Notes under the pieces: model-generated
Databases searched by the model: none
Seen by the model: the letters and a program-made list of their open reading frames with translations, nothing else
What the model was told of the DNA's origin: nothing
Part shown: positions 1 to 11,636 of the stretch, in pieces
Numbering within the stretch: position 1 is the stretch's first letter
How the letters are laid out: each line of letters opens with the position of its first letter
Assembly: GCA_032164245.1 (NCBI GenBank)
Contig: JAVMKO010000004.1
Span: 33,519,626 to 33,583,625 of the forward strand
Origin: Sternotherus odoratus
Lineage: Eukaryota > Chordata > Testudines > Kinosternidae
Length of the DNA: 64,000 bases
Direction: 5' to 3'
Made by a program: the position numbers and the translations under genes

Positions 1-2039
1 TAGTTATCCAGAAGAAACATTCTGAAAAAGCATTTGGTGGATTATTTCCTTCCTCCCTCCCCCCACACAGTGTAAGTCAACATCACGCACATCTAGCTGT
101 GTTTATACTACTAATACTGTATGTATCACCAAATTAAAGACATTATGGCTCTGAAATGTTCCCATATTCTGAGGTAAGGTATACATAACCTGTTTGTACA
201 TTTCTTACCACCACCAGGCATGGTTTAAAAGTCATTGTAAAAACAGAATATCTTTAAATAAGATTAATAAAATGAATTCAACATTATGACTGCAGCAAAA
301 TAATGAGCCAAAAAGTCGTGGTACATCCTCAAATGCCATAAACATCAGCAGATAAGGATAAAATGCCCCATTTGCTAGTAATGGTAGACCATAGTTAAAC
401 ACAATGACACACAGTTTCTTCTCTTATTAAAGTCAATGAATCTTTACCACTGAAACCTAAGGGGCCAGAAGCATGAGTGCCATCCAGCTCATTTGCCTCA
501 ATAAGAATTTTACACTGTTGAGGAGTATATGATGGGACCCAGAATGGATACATTATCCTTATTGTGGCATCTTATATTGCTGGGTATTCCATAAATGTTT
601 TAGCTGGCAATACACCTAACTATATATTTTTTTGCTATACAGTCCTGTGTGGAGAAAGGTGATCTGCACATTCCTAAAAAATGAAAGTTATAAATGTACT
701 TGAAAGTTTTAAATACAAAGTGAGCCTTCTGGGGTGGGGGTGGAGACACAGGATAAACCTGGGTGATTTCTTTTGGAGGCTAGACATGTATATGATTAAA
801 AATAAAGCACTGATTACTCACCATTCTTTATGCGAGTTGCCTCTGGGTGCTGCTAAGTTAGAATGCTATAGTCTCAAAGACTCGAGAATGCTCTCTGAAT
901 CAAATGATAAGTAAGTGGTTTGAAGACACATATATATCTCAATGTTTAATCCACCCATGCTCAGGGAAACCCCTTTCTTAAAGTCATTCTCCCACTGAGA
1001 ATGTATTCATTTCTCTAGTATAAATACAACCCACGTAGATCTACTTGAAAGCAGTGCTGATGAAAGACCACAGAGGATTCCCTCGTTCTTCAGGGTACCA
1101 TGGAACAGTGACACAATAATACACCCACTCAGCAGGAGGGAGGTCTGTGGGAAAGGCAACAGCCTACAGAGTGGAAAAGTTATATCAGCTCAATAAAGGT
1201 ATAAACACAAATATTAATCTAGAAATGGTACGATTTACTGTAAGGACCACATAGGTCATCGACCCATTTCTAAGAATGCACTTTACTTTGGTTTCATCTT
1301 ATTATTGGTTTCTCTAAAGAGATAGAGCTAGATTCTATCATTCATATAGTCTCTATCAAAAAGGATATACAACACCCACTCACTGATGAATAAATGGCAC
1401 TTTAAAGCTGCTGATTTATTCCTTTATTTCTGAGGGGAAGACGGGTGTGAAAAGGCAGCCATTGTACAGGTTCATTTCCTTTGACAAGAAGTGATGTGAT
1501 ATTTTTTACAATTATACCCATTCATTTTAGGATATAATCCACTGAACATGGGCTGGTTAAATCTCACGTTGCTGATAAAACGTAGCACAGTCATGCTGTT
1601 AACTAGAGATAGGTTAAGGAGATAGTAACCCCTGAATTAGGTTCAGGGTTAAGCCTGTTTCAGGCATAGGTTTCAGTTTCGATGACACCAAAATCCCACA
1701 AACAGGTTTTGTAAAATTTAGCTCCAAATGGGATAAATTATCCTGACCTTTTAGGAGATTTTTGCCCTCTAGAGAAATAATCTGTGTGATTATTACTGGC
1801 CTCACTGTTCTAAGGTTTTCACCCCTCTGCCCCTCCCAAAAACCCCTCACAGATGCTCAACTCCTGTATTTGCAAGTGACCATATTTGTGTTATTTTATA
1901 ACTAGTAAGGCCTATCTACACAGACTTCACCATTTCAAAAGTCAGTCATTTTGGGGCATTATTCACTTTAAATAAAAAGCTCAGGCCTTACAATAAGGAA
2001 AATATTAATTTTCCCATATAATTTCTTTGTTATAGTTCC
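1..2039. other. Intergenic DNA, no gene seen
   Basis: AT-rich unique-looking vertebrate DNA. The open frames here are short (78 codons or fewer), lack any recognisable domain and are what chance gives. I recognise no transposon, RNA gene or regulatory element. Confidence 0.6.
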
Positions 2040-2125
2040 TTGAAGATCCAGTGCTTTGGTCTAGGCACTGTGTAAAACACATAATGAAAAGAGGACTGCC
2101 TCAAAGGACTTAGTCTAAGTGTGTT
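2040..2125. repeat. Degenerate old interspersed repeat (L2/MIR-tail-like)
   Basis: Contains the pattern GGCACTGTGTAAAACACATA followed by a CTGCCTCAAAGGACTTAGTCTAA block. This resembles the old amniote tail reading 'lowest-order: cardinal number, accumulated days, units used up, item order'-free form GGCACTGT...CCTGCCCCAAAGAGCTTACAGTCTAA. Family assignment is from memory and the copy is clearly decayed. Confidence 0.4.
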
Positions 2126-2700
2126 TCTCCTTCCCTATCTTTGAAATAGGTACAGGGATTGTGTTCAAGCCTTCACAAAAGATTAATTAAAAATAAACTT
2201 CCTTTTTAAACAAATGCAAAACATGCAAGACAAATAGTCTGAAAGGTTATGTGCCTGTTAAAATAGTGTGCAAGGATGGAAACTAGTTTGTAAACTTAAG
2301 AGTAGTGGTTGCTACCAGCACGGCTGCTATATTTATTTACACATGGTTATGAATTTGGCCCCTTATTATTTAACTAAGATGTAGAGTGCATAAAATCCTG
2401 ACCCTAAAAAAATCAATGGGAGTTTGGCCATTGAGTTCAACAAGGCCAGAATGTCATCTGTGTCTGAGTGTTTGTGTGAAAGGAGGCCCAGTTGGAAAGT
2501 AAAGAAATGGGGATTGCTGACCAGTTTTAATTATTGTTCCTATTAGAACAATGGATTTTTTTTCATGACTAGAAATTAATCAATGTTCCAGTTTTTGCTA
2601 GAGTATTGTCAGAGCACAGCTAAATCACCATCAAAATGTCTGAACTGAACAGCCATTTAGAATCTGAACAAATATACAGAAATTGTTTTTGCAATATACA
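2126..2700. other. Intergenic, one decayed repeat scrap
   Basis: No gene. Around 2390-2455 there is a pattern (AAATCCTGACCC, CAATGGGAGTTTGGCCATTG) of a kind I associate with common old turtle/bird repeats whose halves are near-inverted. Too degraded to name. Confidence 0.4.
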
Positions 2701-2704
2701 TCTT

Positions 2705-2800
2705 CTCATAGACTTTAAAGTCAGAAGGGACCATTGTGGTCGTCTAATAGGCTGACCACCTGCACATTGTGGGCTACAGAACCAACTACTGCCAGCTACA
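2705..2800 (+). repeat. Turtle-type interspersed repeat fragment
   Basis: The run beginning CATAGACTTTAAAGTCAGAA and continuing GGGACCATTGTGGTCGTCTA to a CTGCACATTGTGGGCTACAG block matches my memory of a very common turtle repeat (ATAGACTTTAAGGYCAGAAGGGACC...). It ends near 2800, where a second repeat begins. Class is uncertain, perhaps the 3' part of a CR1-related element. Confidence 0.5.
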
Positions 2801-2803
2801 TAA

Positions 2804-3200
2804 GGATATGTCTACACTGCAATGTAAGCCCAGGGTTAGTAAAAAATTTGAGTTAGCAGACCCTGGGTTTGTTAACCTAGGACTTGAGTGTCTTCACTGA
2901 TTTGTAAACCCAGGTTAGGAATTGTTGAAACCTGGTTCCCAACAAAATCTGACTGTCCAGAAGACAAAGGAAGTCATCCCGTGGGATTGTGGAATACTTT
3001 TGGCAGACTCCCAGAGCATAAATCCAATGTGGGCTGAGTCCCAGCTTAACTCAGGATTGGACCCTTCACCCCCATGGGGTCCTGGCAACCTGGGTTAGCA
3101 CAATTTGTCCATAGATTTGTCCACAATTTGTCCATAGAGGGGTTAGATTTGTGCCTGACTTTGAACTCTGGGTTTACCACTGCCGTTTAGACATACCCTA
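2804..3200. mobile_element. MITE-like element with inverted ends
   Basis: The left end reads GGATATGTCTACACTGCAAT. The right end, on the opposite strand, reads TTAGGGTATGTCTAAACGGC. These form imperfect inverted ends of the GGTATGTCTACACTGC type that I know from abundant turtle MITEs. The interior is non-coding, and the frame covering 3143-3577 on the minus strand only overlaps it by chance. A short local duplication (ACAATTTGTCCATAG twice) sits at 3098-3138. The target duplication is unclear. Confidence 0.55.
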
Positions 3201-6064
3201 AGGCACTTCACAATGCATGCACAAAGAGTTGGCCTGAGGAGCTGATATTCTGTCCACGGAGCATCAATCCTGAACAGCAGTTTCTCCCTAAAATTCGCAA
3301 TACAGAACATGGGTCCCATGAGGTCCTGTGAAGAGAAAGTGAAAATGTATTCCCATTCCATCTGATTAAAACTGAGTTTTAAACAACCATCCCAATTCGA
3401 ACTTATTTCTCCTCTAAACATTGATAATAGGAAAGTAATGGCATTTTCATCACAGAAAAGCAGGCAGAGCAAAACATTTTGCAGAAGTAGAGAATAGTAA
3501 CTCAGTAGAGAAACTGAAGGAGGAACCCATTCTCCTGACTTAAAGGGGAACAGTTGTGGGGATCCATCAGAATTCACATATGCATCTTGCTATCCTGGGC
3601 CTCCCATCCACATAGTTAAAAAAGGAAAACCCCTTTGGCAACACCGCTGTAAACTATAATTGGACAATAAAACAATTCATTGTTTTTTGTACAGAGCCAA
3701 GCCCCTTATCTACAGAAAGCACAGACTGGATGTCTGCCATCCAAATTATTTTACTGTTCACAGAAGAGCTTTTTGTTTAGCGATTTTCCATCAGGGAAAA
3801 ATAAGGAAACGAGTTAGAGAAAATTTAATACAACTTGAAGATAACAGCTTAAATCCTTGATCCTGAGTGGCTTGCAAATGACTTAATTGCAATCTAAGTG
3901 TTAGAGCAGGGAGAAGAGACCACTAAGAGGGAAAGAGATTGGGAAGAAAAACAGAACAATTCAGAAACTCTGTTTAAAAACAGATTGGGACCCAGGCATT
4001 CTGGAAAGGAAGCTGAAGAAGAAGGATCTGCAGCTCAGGAAGTTTCCAGTTTAGCTCTGGGAAAGTTAAAATTTTGATACTGCACTTTTTGTATCAAAAA
4101 TTCTCTCTTCAGTAAGTTCCCATTCTCCAGCATAAGTGTTATATACAAGATGTCTACAGTGGTCTTTGTCATGCTTCAAAGAACCGTTTGCCTCTATCAT
4201 AGATAGGTTGGTACTTTACAGATTCACATGCCCCAAATCAAGTAGTAATAGTGGGCAAGAGCCAGTACAGATGCCATGCCTCTGAAACCATGCCTCTTAT
4301 AATCCTTGGTATATGCATTATTAACAACTACAGGTATATACAGTATATGAACTTTAATTTGTTGGCATAATTGTGTGTTTGGTTTTTAACTTCTATTATT
4401 AATATAAATAATTATAATAGTATTGAATATTTATGTCTTAGGATCCAATTCTGCAATAGGATCTGCAAGATGACCCTGGCACCTGCAAGGAGTTCAACAG
4501 ACATAACTGTGGGTGCAAGAGTCTGTAGACCTTTTTGCAGGACCAAGGCCTAGATTGTATCCATCCACACAAGAGTTACAGCAGAAACTTCTCTACACTG
4601 CCTCTCCAATGTGCCTTAGCTTTTCCCTAGAGGGTACATCAATCTCCCTGGCCAGCCTCTTATTGACCTCAAGTGCTCAAACGGGGCATTGATTGCACTC
4701 AGATACAACACTGATAGACAGTCTGTCTTAGGGGTTTTTACGCTTCTGTGTTGAGACAGCAACTGCTCATTGGAGTGTAAATTGTGGTATGGACTCAAAA
4801 TCACTAGGAATGGGACAAACATATTTCATGTAAGCCACTAAACGGATGGTAGCATTTTGTGGTCTCTAAAGAACAGGGGCCAGACAAAAGGGAGTGCAAA
4901 CAGCATCTGCTGTCCTTGCATGGGCAGCTGCATTAGAATGGTGATTCACCCTCAAGGGAGGGAAGATGGGTGATCCTGCTTTTCGACTTCACCTACAGTT
5001 CAACCATAACAGGACAATGTTAAGCCACTTTTTGGTTTCCATAAAGGCCCCTCGAATAGAGGCTGCTATGAGTGTACTAAAACCAGTGCATCTCCCCAGC
5101 CAGTTTGGCTTAAATCTTTTTGGCTTAAATCTTCAAAAGGAAGGTTGAAAAAAATCTCTGGGCCTTGGTCTAGGACACCAAAAATAAAAATAAAATAAAA
5201 TAAAAAATCAGCAGCTTCAGGAACTGGCCATTTAAAAACTCAAGTCAGCCTGTCAAAATTTGTTTTATTGTTGGCCGGAAAACTTCCAACAAAACTACTG
5301 ATTTGTTGAAATTTAAACAGCTTTGCGGAGACTGTTCATTTTTATAAAGTTGTGATGGAACCCAGGGGTCAATGTGACCCTGTCTGGTTCCCCACATTAC
5401 CTGCCTGGCTCCTAAGCAGCCCACCTGCCAGACTCCCTCAGAGTTGGCAACTCCTTGGTTCTCAGGATCTGTGGCTCTGGAACTTCCTGCCAGACAAATT
5501 GCCACAGAGCCAGGACTCCATTCCCTTTCACTGAGAATTTTGAAATTTTCAGTTTTCATTTCAAATCAGAATTAAATCAAATTTTGAAATATCAAAATCC
5601 TTCATAAAATGAATTCCCTTTCTTCACACAGATCTAGAATGTTTTTTCATGCCCCCAGCTATAGAATTATCTCCTGCACATAAAAACATACATACATACA
5701 TTACACCTGAGGTGGGGAAATAAATCAGTCTTGTATCCAGGACTACTTTTCTGCACTTTAAATTGCTGACGTATGAAAGTGTAATCTAGTGTCTCTGCAG
5801 AGCGAGAAACGAGAATGCTAGATTTCCAGCAGGATACAGAATTGCTTCTAGCCTTGGGAAGCCCTGAGTCAGCAACTTTAAAATCTTTAGAAACAAGAAA
5901 AGGTATTTTAAGTAATTTTCAGATTTTCCTGGCAACACACAAGTCCAGACTCACTAATCAACTTGGGGCCAGAAAACATACCAAAATTAGAGTGCATTGA
6001 CAAAAGATGAAGAGAAAATGGAAGTAAATTCCAAAAGAAATAATTTGCCTCCCAAATCCAGCTA
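3201..6064. other. Intergenic DNA, no gene seen
   Basis: No recognisable gene or RNA. The frames here (up to 144 codons, counting 3143-3577 minus) have no domain, and their composition fits chance ORFs. One A-rich simple repeat lies at about 5180-5207. The 5350-5540 stretch is relatively GC-rich but I cannot assign it. Confidence 0.5.
5180..5207 (+). repeat. A-rich (AAAAT)n simple repeat
   Basis: Runs of AAAAATAAAAATAAAATAAA directly visible. Possibly the tail of an unrecognised retroelement. Confidence 0.85.
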
Positions 6065-6264
6065 CTTATAAGAACAAAAGAATGGCCATACTGGGTTAGA
6101 CCAAAGGTCCATCTAGCCCAGTATCCTGTCTACTGACAGTGGACAATGCCAGGTACCCCAGAATGAGTGAACCTAACAGGTAATGATCAAGTGATCTCTC
6201 TCCTGCCATCTGTCACCACCCTCTGACAAACAGAGGCTAGGGACACCATTCCTTACCATCCTGG

Positions 6265-6513
6265 CTAATAGTCATTAATGGACTTAACCTCCGTGAATGT
6301 ATCCAGTTCTCTTTTAATCCATATTATAGTCCTAGCCTTCACAACCTCCTCTGGCAAGGAGTTCCACAGTTTGATTGTGCATTGTGTGAAGAAGAACTTC
6401 CTTTTATTTGTTTTAAACCGGCTGCCTATTAATTTTGTTTGGTGGCCCTTAGTTCTTCTATTACAGGAACAAATAAATAACTTTTCCTTATTAACTTTCT
6501 CCACACCACTCAT
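6265..6513 (-). pseudogene. CR1 ORF2 C-terminal remnant
   Basis: This is the open part of the CR1 coding end. It reads through the conserved stretch TKLIGSRFKTNKRKFFFTQ and NSLPEEVV near its middle, which closes the ORF2 protein in many CR1 copies. Open only by chance in one frame. The RT domain upstream is in other frames. Confidence 0.75.
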
Positions 6514-6763
6514 GTTTTTAATATACTTCTCTCATATCCCTCTTTAGTCTCTTTTCTAAGCTGAAAAGTCCTAGCCTCTTTAATCTCTCTTCATATGGGA
6601 CCTGTTCCAAACCCACTAATCATTTTAGTTGCCCTTCTCTGAACCTTTTCTAATGCCAATATATATTTTTTGAGATGAGACGACTACACCTGTATGCAGC
6701 ATTCAAGGTGTGGGCACAACGTGGATTTATATAAGGGCCATAAAATATTCTCCATCTTATTCT

Positions 6764-6973
6764 CTATCCTTTTTTAATGATTCCTAACATCCTGCTTGCT
6801 TTTTTGAATGCCACTGCAAACTGCATGGATGTCTTCAGAGAACTATCCACGATGACCCCAAGATCTTTTTCCTGATTAGTTGTAGCTAAATTAGCCTCCA
6901 TCATATTGTATGTATAGCTGGGGTTATTTTTTCCAATGTGCATTACTTTACATTTATGTACATTACATTTCAT
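6764..6973 (-). pseudogene. CR1 reverse-transcriptase fragment
   Basis: It carries the motifs NVHKCKVMHIGKNNPSYTY and EKDLGVIVDSSLK, followed by a KKASRMLGII block. This order is the RT thumb/connection region of CR1-clade LINEs. The apparent start Met lies inside the domain, so this is a fragment between disabling mutations and not a gene. Confidence 0.8.
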
Positions 6974-7046
6974 TTTCCATTTGTTGCCTAATCACTTGGT
7001 TTTGTGAGATCTTTAAGTTCTCCATAGTCTGCTTTGGTCTTAACTA

Positions 7047-7235
7047 CAGTGGAAGCCCGCAATACCATGCCCCACTATAGTGCAAATCCACTTATAACAT
7101 GGGGTGCACGGGGCTCCCAATGGTGGCAAAGCGCAGCACTTTGATGTCGCGCGACCCCGCAATACTGCGACCTAGCGTTTATCGCGATCGGGTATTTTTG
7201 GATCCCGATCGTCGCGGTATTGTGGGGTCCGACTG
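7047..7235. mobile_element. Tigger/pogo-like MITE inside CR1
   Basis: A 189-bp non-coding insert. The left terminus reads CAGTGGAAGCCCGCAATACC and the right terminus on the opposite strand CAGTCGGACCCCACAATACC, which differ at four positions of 20. It is flanked by TA on both sides (7045-7046 and 7236-7237), the target duplication of the Tc1/mariner/pogo superfamily. CR1 sequence resumes on each side, so it landed after the CR1. The interior is CpG-rich (GTCGCGCGACCCC, TCGCGATCGGG), in contrast to its surroundings. Confidence 0.85.
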
Positions 7236-7480
7236 TATCTTGAGCAGTTTAGTATAATCTGCAAACTTTGCCACCTCACCGTTTACCCCTTTCTCCAGAT
7301 CATTTGTCAATAAACTGAATGGGATTCATCCTCTGACTGACCCTTGGGGAACACCACAAGTTACCCTTCTCCATTCTGAAAATTTGCCATTTATTCCTAC
7401 CCTTTGTTCCTTGTCTTTTAACCAGTTCTCAATCCATGAAAGGATCTTCCTTCTTATTCCATGACAACTTAATTTACATA

Positions 7481-7777
7481 ATTTTCCTTAGTGTAAACAT
7501 TCACATTTCACCTTATCTGCTCTTACGCTTTACACTTACTAGTACTATAACATTTCTGTACAAAGAATTCAGGGACTCCTTACCAAAATAGCCTGTATTA
7601 GAAGAAAAGTACTCTTTAGTTTGAGAGATCCCTTGCCTTTGAACCTGTTCTATTACAGGCAGATCATTAAACCAGCCCAATCTATGTCATTCAGAGTATC
7701 ATTACATGGAATATCCTTGTTATAAGTGGTTGAACAAGCTGTTGCGCCTGTCTGCTATTGCTATCATCCTGTGTATA
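7481..7777. other. Intergenic spacer, nothing recognised
   Basis: About 300 bases of AT-rich DNA between the CR1 and the GC-rich element. No gene or motif supported. Confidence 0.5.
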
Positions 7778-7864
7778 TACCGTATATACTCGAGTATAAG
7801 CCGAGTTTTTCAGCCCACTTTTTGGGCTGAAAAAAGCCGCCTCGGCTTATACTCGAGTCAGTGA

Positions 7865-8138
7865 AAAATGTGCGCCCCGGTTCCTCCCCTCCCCGCCGGA
7901 CAAAAAAAAAAAAAAAAAGCGCCTCGCTCTCCCGTCCCCGCCGCGCGGGCGGGCTGCCGGGAGCGTCCCGGTTCCCCCCTCCCCGCCGCGGGCGGGCTGC
8001 CGGGAGCCCGCCCGCGGCGGGGAGGGGGGAACCGGGACGCTCCCGGCAGCCCGCCCGCGCGGCGGGGACGGGAGAGCGAGGCGCTTTTTTTTTTTTTTTT
8101 TTTTGTCCGGCGGGGAGGGGAGGAACCGGGGCGCACAT
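7865..8138. repeat. Long GC-rich inverted repeat (hairpin)
   Basis: The arms run from about 7865 to 7998 and from 8005 to 8138, around a 6-base loop (GCCGGG, 7999-8004). The innermost stem is CCGCGGGCGGGCT paired with AGCCCGCCCGCGG. Further out, the arms pair a 17-A run (7902-7918) with a 20-T run (8085-8104) and end in GCGCACAT. Apart from the homopolymer length difference the arms look almost perfect. Confidence 0.9.
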
Positions 8139-8520
8139 TTTTTTTTTGGTCCGGCGGGGAGGGGGGAACCTCGGCAGCCCGCCCGCGGCGGGGAAGGGGG
8201 AACCTCGGCAGGGGGACGGGAGAGCGAGGCGCTTTTTTTTTTTTTTTTTGTCCGGCGGGGAGGGGAGGAACCGGGGCGCACATTTTTTTTTTGGTCCGGC
8301 GGGGAGGGGGGAACCTCGGCAGCCCGCCCGCGGCGGGGAAGGGGGAACCTCGGCAGGGGGACGGGAGAGCGAGGCGCTTTTTTTTTTTTTTTTTGTCCGG
8401 CGGGGAGGGGAGGAACCGGGGCGCACATTTTTTTTTTGGTCCGGCGGGGAAGGGGGAACCTCGGCAGCCCGCCCGCGCAGCGGGGACGGGAGAGCGAGGC
8501 GCTTTTTTTTTTTTTTTGTC
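8078..8520 (+). repeat. Tandem repeat, ~125-148-bp units, G4-prone
   Basis: The marker GAGGCGC followed by a T run recurs at 8078, 8226, 8371 and 8496. Spacings are 148, 145 and 125 bp, and the T runs are 20, 17, 17 and 15 long. Each unit then reads GTCCGGCGGGGAGGGGAGG, ACCGGGGCGCACAT, a second short T run, and CCTCGGCAG. Several G-tract clusters could form quadruplexes. Confidence 0.9.
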
Positions 8521-8630
8521 CGGATTTGATATCGGCTTATACTCGAGTCAATAACTTTTCCAGCTTTTTGTGGTAAAATTAGGTGCATCGGCTTATATTC
8601 GGGTCGACCTATACTCGAGTATATACGGTA

Positions 8631-10055
8631 CATCAATAATGGCTAAAGAAAATGCTGCAGAATTCAGAATGCAGGAGCCTAGGCTGAAAGCAGAGAAGAG
8701 AGGTAGGGTCCGGTGTCTGATGCAGGCGTAGACAGTGGGATAAAATAGGAAGTCAGAACACTGAACAGGATGCAAAGTTGACTGAAGAAGAGGAATGGGA
8801 ATGGAGAAGGCACTTTGGGGAAGGCTTTGTGACAGCTGGTGAAACAGTTGGCCGGATAGGAACAAAAAAGGAGCCATTTGCAAGCAAAGGAGAGGAAGGA
8901 AAATGAAATAATAGGGTTCCCCACAAAAGTTCAGATGAGAATTGTACTCTCTAAGATTTCACCAGATGATTTTGTGGAACCTTTAAAGACTTTCCCTTCT
9001 TAGCCATTAATATTACCATAATAAGCAATGTTTCCCCCACTCTTGTAATACATATGAATCTATTTTTCCTTCTTTCTGAATCGAGGATACCACCAGTTTA
9101 CAACATTACAGTATATCTGCACAAGATCAGTGTAGTAATGTTAAAAACCACATCATAAGAGAACTCTCAATCATTGGATCTGACTTTTGGATCTGGCTGT
9201 TAAATCATTTAAAAGATGCTATATGTCCAATATAGCTCCTCGTCACTAGAAAACTCGTCTAAAATTCAAATGTCTATTTTTGACAGAACTGCCTTAAAGC
9301 TCTTGTTTCCACTAGAAAGGACTATAAAAGTGAAATAACTCCTGATCTTTGGCTGTTATATCCACCTCACATGACTCTCATTTAATGGGAATAGCACCCA
9401 TGTGAACTTTAGATTTTACTAATAAAAAAAATCCACAGGGGGCAGTGTTTAAGCACTGGGGAACAATTAGGAAAAATGTATAAATACTTAGAGCTGTAAA
9501 GATGGTTGTTAAAATGATTAATTTTTATGCACACTGTAAGGAAAAAATTATTCACTGAGTTTTGGATAGGAGGCTCCCATTTCTTTACAAGTGGTTGGAG
9601 TTGGAGGAGGCTATAGCAAAGATATTTTTATAATTCCATGACGTTTAAAAACCACAAAAACTATTTTTAAGTACTGCAAGTTATTTTACACAGTAGAGAG
9701 AAGTCTCTCTCTCAATCAGACTTTTAAATGATTGTTGTATCTATCCATCCATCTTATTTATAAGGCAGTATTCAACTACACTAGGAAATATAGTGGTCTC
9801 GTAATCTTTCCCTTAGAACCCGGAACTCTTCTCAACAACATCTGGTAGCAACCATCTTCATTTTGTTCAGCATAATTTAATTATTTTGATTTATAGGGCA
9901 TCTCACAGGGCTTTGTAGAAATGGGACACACAAAAGTGATAACAGATTGAACCCAAATGATATGTCCATGTAACTATTCAGACTAAATAAAATCATAAAG
10001 ACCAGTTATCAGGGGGTGGAACCCCATTGAGACCCACTCCCACTCAGCTGCCTCA
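8631..10055. other. Intergenic DNA, no gene seen
   Basis: No gene, RNA or clear transposon. Short frames on the minus strand near 8600-8920 have no domain. Confidence 0.55.
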
Positions 10056-10224
10056 GAGGGTTTGTCTACACTGCAATAAAAAAATCCATAGAACCGATTC
10101 TCAGAGCCCAGGATTAGTTGACTTGGGCTCATGGGACTAAGGCTGTGGCTAAAAATAGCAGTGTAGACATTCAAGCTTAGGCTGGAACCTGGCCCTGAAA
10201 CCCTCCCATCTTGCAAGGTTTCAG
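10056..10224. mobile_element. Turtle MITE fragment, GTCTACACTGCAA-type
   Basis: It opens with GTTTGTCTACACTGCAATAA and contains the palindromic inner partner AGCAGTGTAGACATTCAAGC at ~10158-10177. The middle reads GCCCAGGATTAGTTGACTTG. This order is familiar from a very abundant turtle MITE whose halves mirror each other. The second half is decayed or replaced near 10224. Confidence 0.6.
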
Positions 10225-10390
10225 AATATGTTTACGCTGCAACATAAGCCCAGACTCACGGTTGAGCACAGCCCCTCACCCTCCTTCTGTCCGTACACAC
10301 ATTTCTCAGACTTCAGCTTGAAACCTGCAAATGCACCACAGTGGCACAGCTGCACCGACGTAGCGCCATAGTATAGACTTGCCCTGACTT
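10225..10390. mobile_element. Second MITE-like fragment
   Basis: It begins ATATGTTTACGCTGCAACAT and ends TAGCGCCATAGTATAGACTT, with CTGCACCGACG just before. The ends look like a decayed pair of TGTCTACACT-type termini. It abuts the previous fragment directly. Confidence 0.45.
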
Positions 10391-11636
10391 TATTTCCAGC
10401 AGCCACTTCCTCCAGCCAGCTGCAGCTCCCCAGGCTTCTGTCCTGCTGCTATCTCTGGGAGCTCCTTATTACAGGAGCACACCATCCAGGTTCCTTGCTC
10501 TGGTGAGATTTCCTGGAAGCTCCTCTCCTTAGCCACTAGGGCACCAATTCCCCCCCCCCCCCCCCCCCGATAATGCAGTAGCTGATAAGCAGCAAGTATA
10601 GGCTACTGAATATCAGGGTCATGAGCAGCCTAGGTGAAGCCTCTCTGAATAAGTGATCCACAGCATTTAAAGTTAGCTTGTTACAGGCTCATTCTACATA
10701 CACGATGCCCTTAGAATTGTTTTAAGTGGGTTCTTTACAAATAAACAAACACCGATGCTGTGCCATGTATCTGGATTGTTGTAATACTGCCTACTGTCTT
10801 TACTATCCTCTCATTTGTACAACAAATATTGATTGTGTTTATCCGCGCAAAGAGTCTTTAGAAGCAAAACTCCTATTGACTTTAATGATTCATAACAGGC
10901 CCTTTCTGGATATGTATGGATATGTATATATATGGAAATCCCCTCTGCAGTCACAGATTTTTTTTAAATGCCCTTTTAGAAAAAAGGATTAGTCAAAGAG
11001 TATGGGAAGTTGTACTTCTCAGTGGCTTTCAATGACAACTTCCTTTGCAGCAATATGCTTGTAAAATCAGTAGTGGGATTCTTTTGGCTGTTTCAAACCC
11101 CAGGATCCTACCTGAGTAGACTCTAGCTGCTTGAGCTCCACTGGTTCCCACTGCCACAACTTAACAAGGAAAACAATGCAGACACAATTTGCTTTACTAC
11201 AGTGTCTTTCACATACGTTGCACCTCAACATACCTTACAGAGTAAATGCCAAATAATTTATTCTGTTGCTGAATTTTCAATGACTGCTTCTGGTGCAGCT
11301 AGTCCTGGAACACACAAGGAGAGATGCAATTGTTTTTGTCTAAGGTGGCTTACAGGATCTGGTCCAAAGTGTGAATATATCTGAACTGCAACCATACTGT
11401 AATTAAATTTAACATCGTTGAGGAAAAAGCCCAAAGAGGCCCACCATAGTAGCATTTTACTTCAAAAAGGGAAACTACACACAAAAAAATTAAGCTAGTT
11501 AAGTGGAAATGAAAAGAAACAAATCACAAGAGTAAAATACCTGCAAGCTGCATGGAAGCCTTTTAAAAATACCATAATAGAAACTCAAATTAAATATATA
11601 TCCCAAATAAAAACCACCACAACAGTAAGAGGGTCA
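10391..11636. other. Intergenic DNA, no gene seen
   Basis: Nothing coding is supported. It holds a 19-base C run at 10550-10568 and a decayed CAAAACTCCTATTGACTTTA scrap near 10865, similar in style to common old reptile repeats. Confidence 0.5.
10550..10568 (+). repeat. Poly-C run, 19 bases
   Basis: Uninterrupted C from 10550 to 10568. Its true length is uncertain because such runs are error-prone in sequencing. Confidence 0.9.

Larger units (their letters stand above)
6065..7480 (-). mobile_element. CR1 LINE, 5'-truncated, minus strand
   Basis: The element runs right to left. Minus-strand translation gives, in order, the RT palm region (VAKFADYTK-like, ~7250-7290, after a PQGSV-like block), then KCKVMHIGKNN and EKDLGVIVDSSLK (6764-6973), and finally the C-terminal FFTQCTIKLWNSLPEEVV motif (~6350-6420). 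The last part is 3' untranslated sequence whose plus-strand form GCCATACTGGGTTAGACC is a hallmark of turtle CR1 3' ends. Frames are broken by stops and shifts, so the copy is dead. CR1 normally encodes ORF1 and an endonuclease/RT ORF2. Only the RT and C-terminal part is present, as expected from 5' truncation during target-primed reverse transcription. It is interrupted by a MITE at 7047-7235. Confidence 0.85.
7780..8628. mobile_element. Mariner-like TIR element with GC-rich interior
   Basis: Both ends carry CCGTATATACTCGAGTATA in inverted orientation, flanked by TA (7778-7779 and 8629-8630), the Tc1/mariner target signature. Sub-terminal copies of CGGCTTATACTCGAGTC lie at ~7842-7858 and ~8533-8549. 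The middle is not transposase. It is ~650 bp of G/C blocks, poly-A/poly-T runs, a large palindrome and a tandem array. The open frames across it (up to 290 codons) translate only to Lys, Pro, Gly, Arg and Phe runs and are not genes. I recall the TIR sequence from reptile MITEs, but not this interior. Confidence 0.8.

Noticed and set aside
3143..3577. 144-codon minus-strand ORF as a host gene
   Set aside because: It overlaps a MITE end, has no domain and no sign of exon structure.
7764..8636. Overlapping ORFs of 141-290 codons on both strands
   Set aside because: Their products are Lys/Pro/Gly/Arg/Phe runs made by poly-A/T and GC blocks in a transposon interior. No domain, and open in several frames at once.
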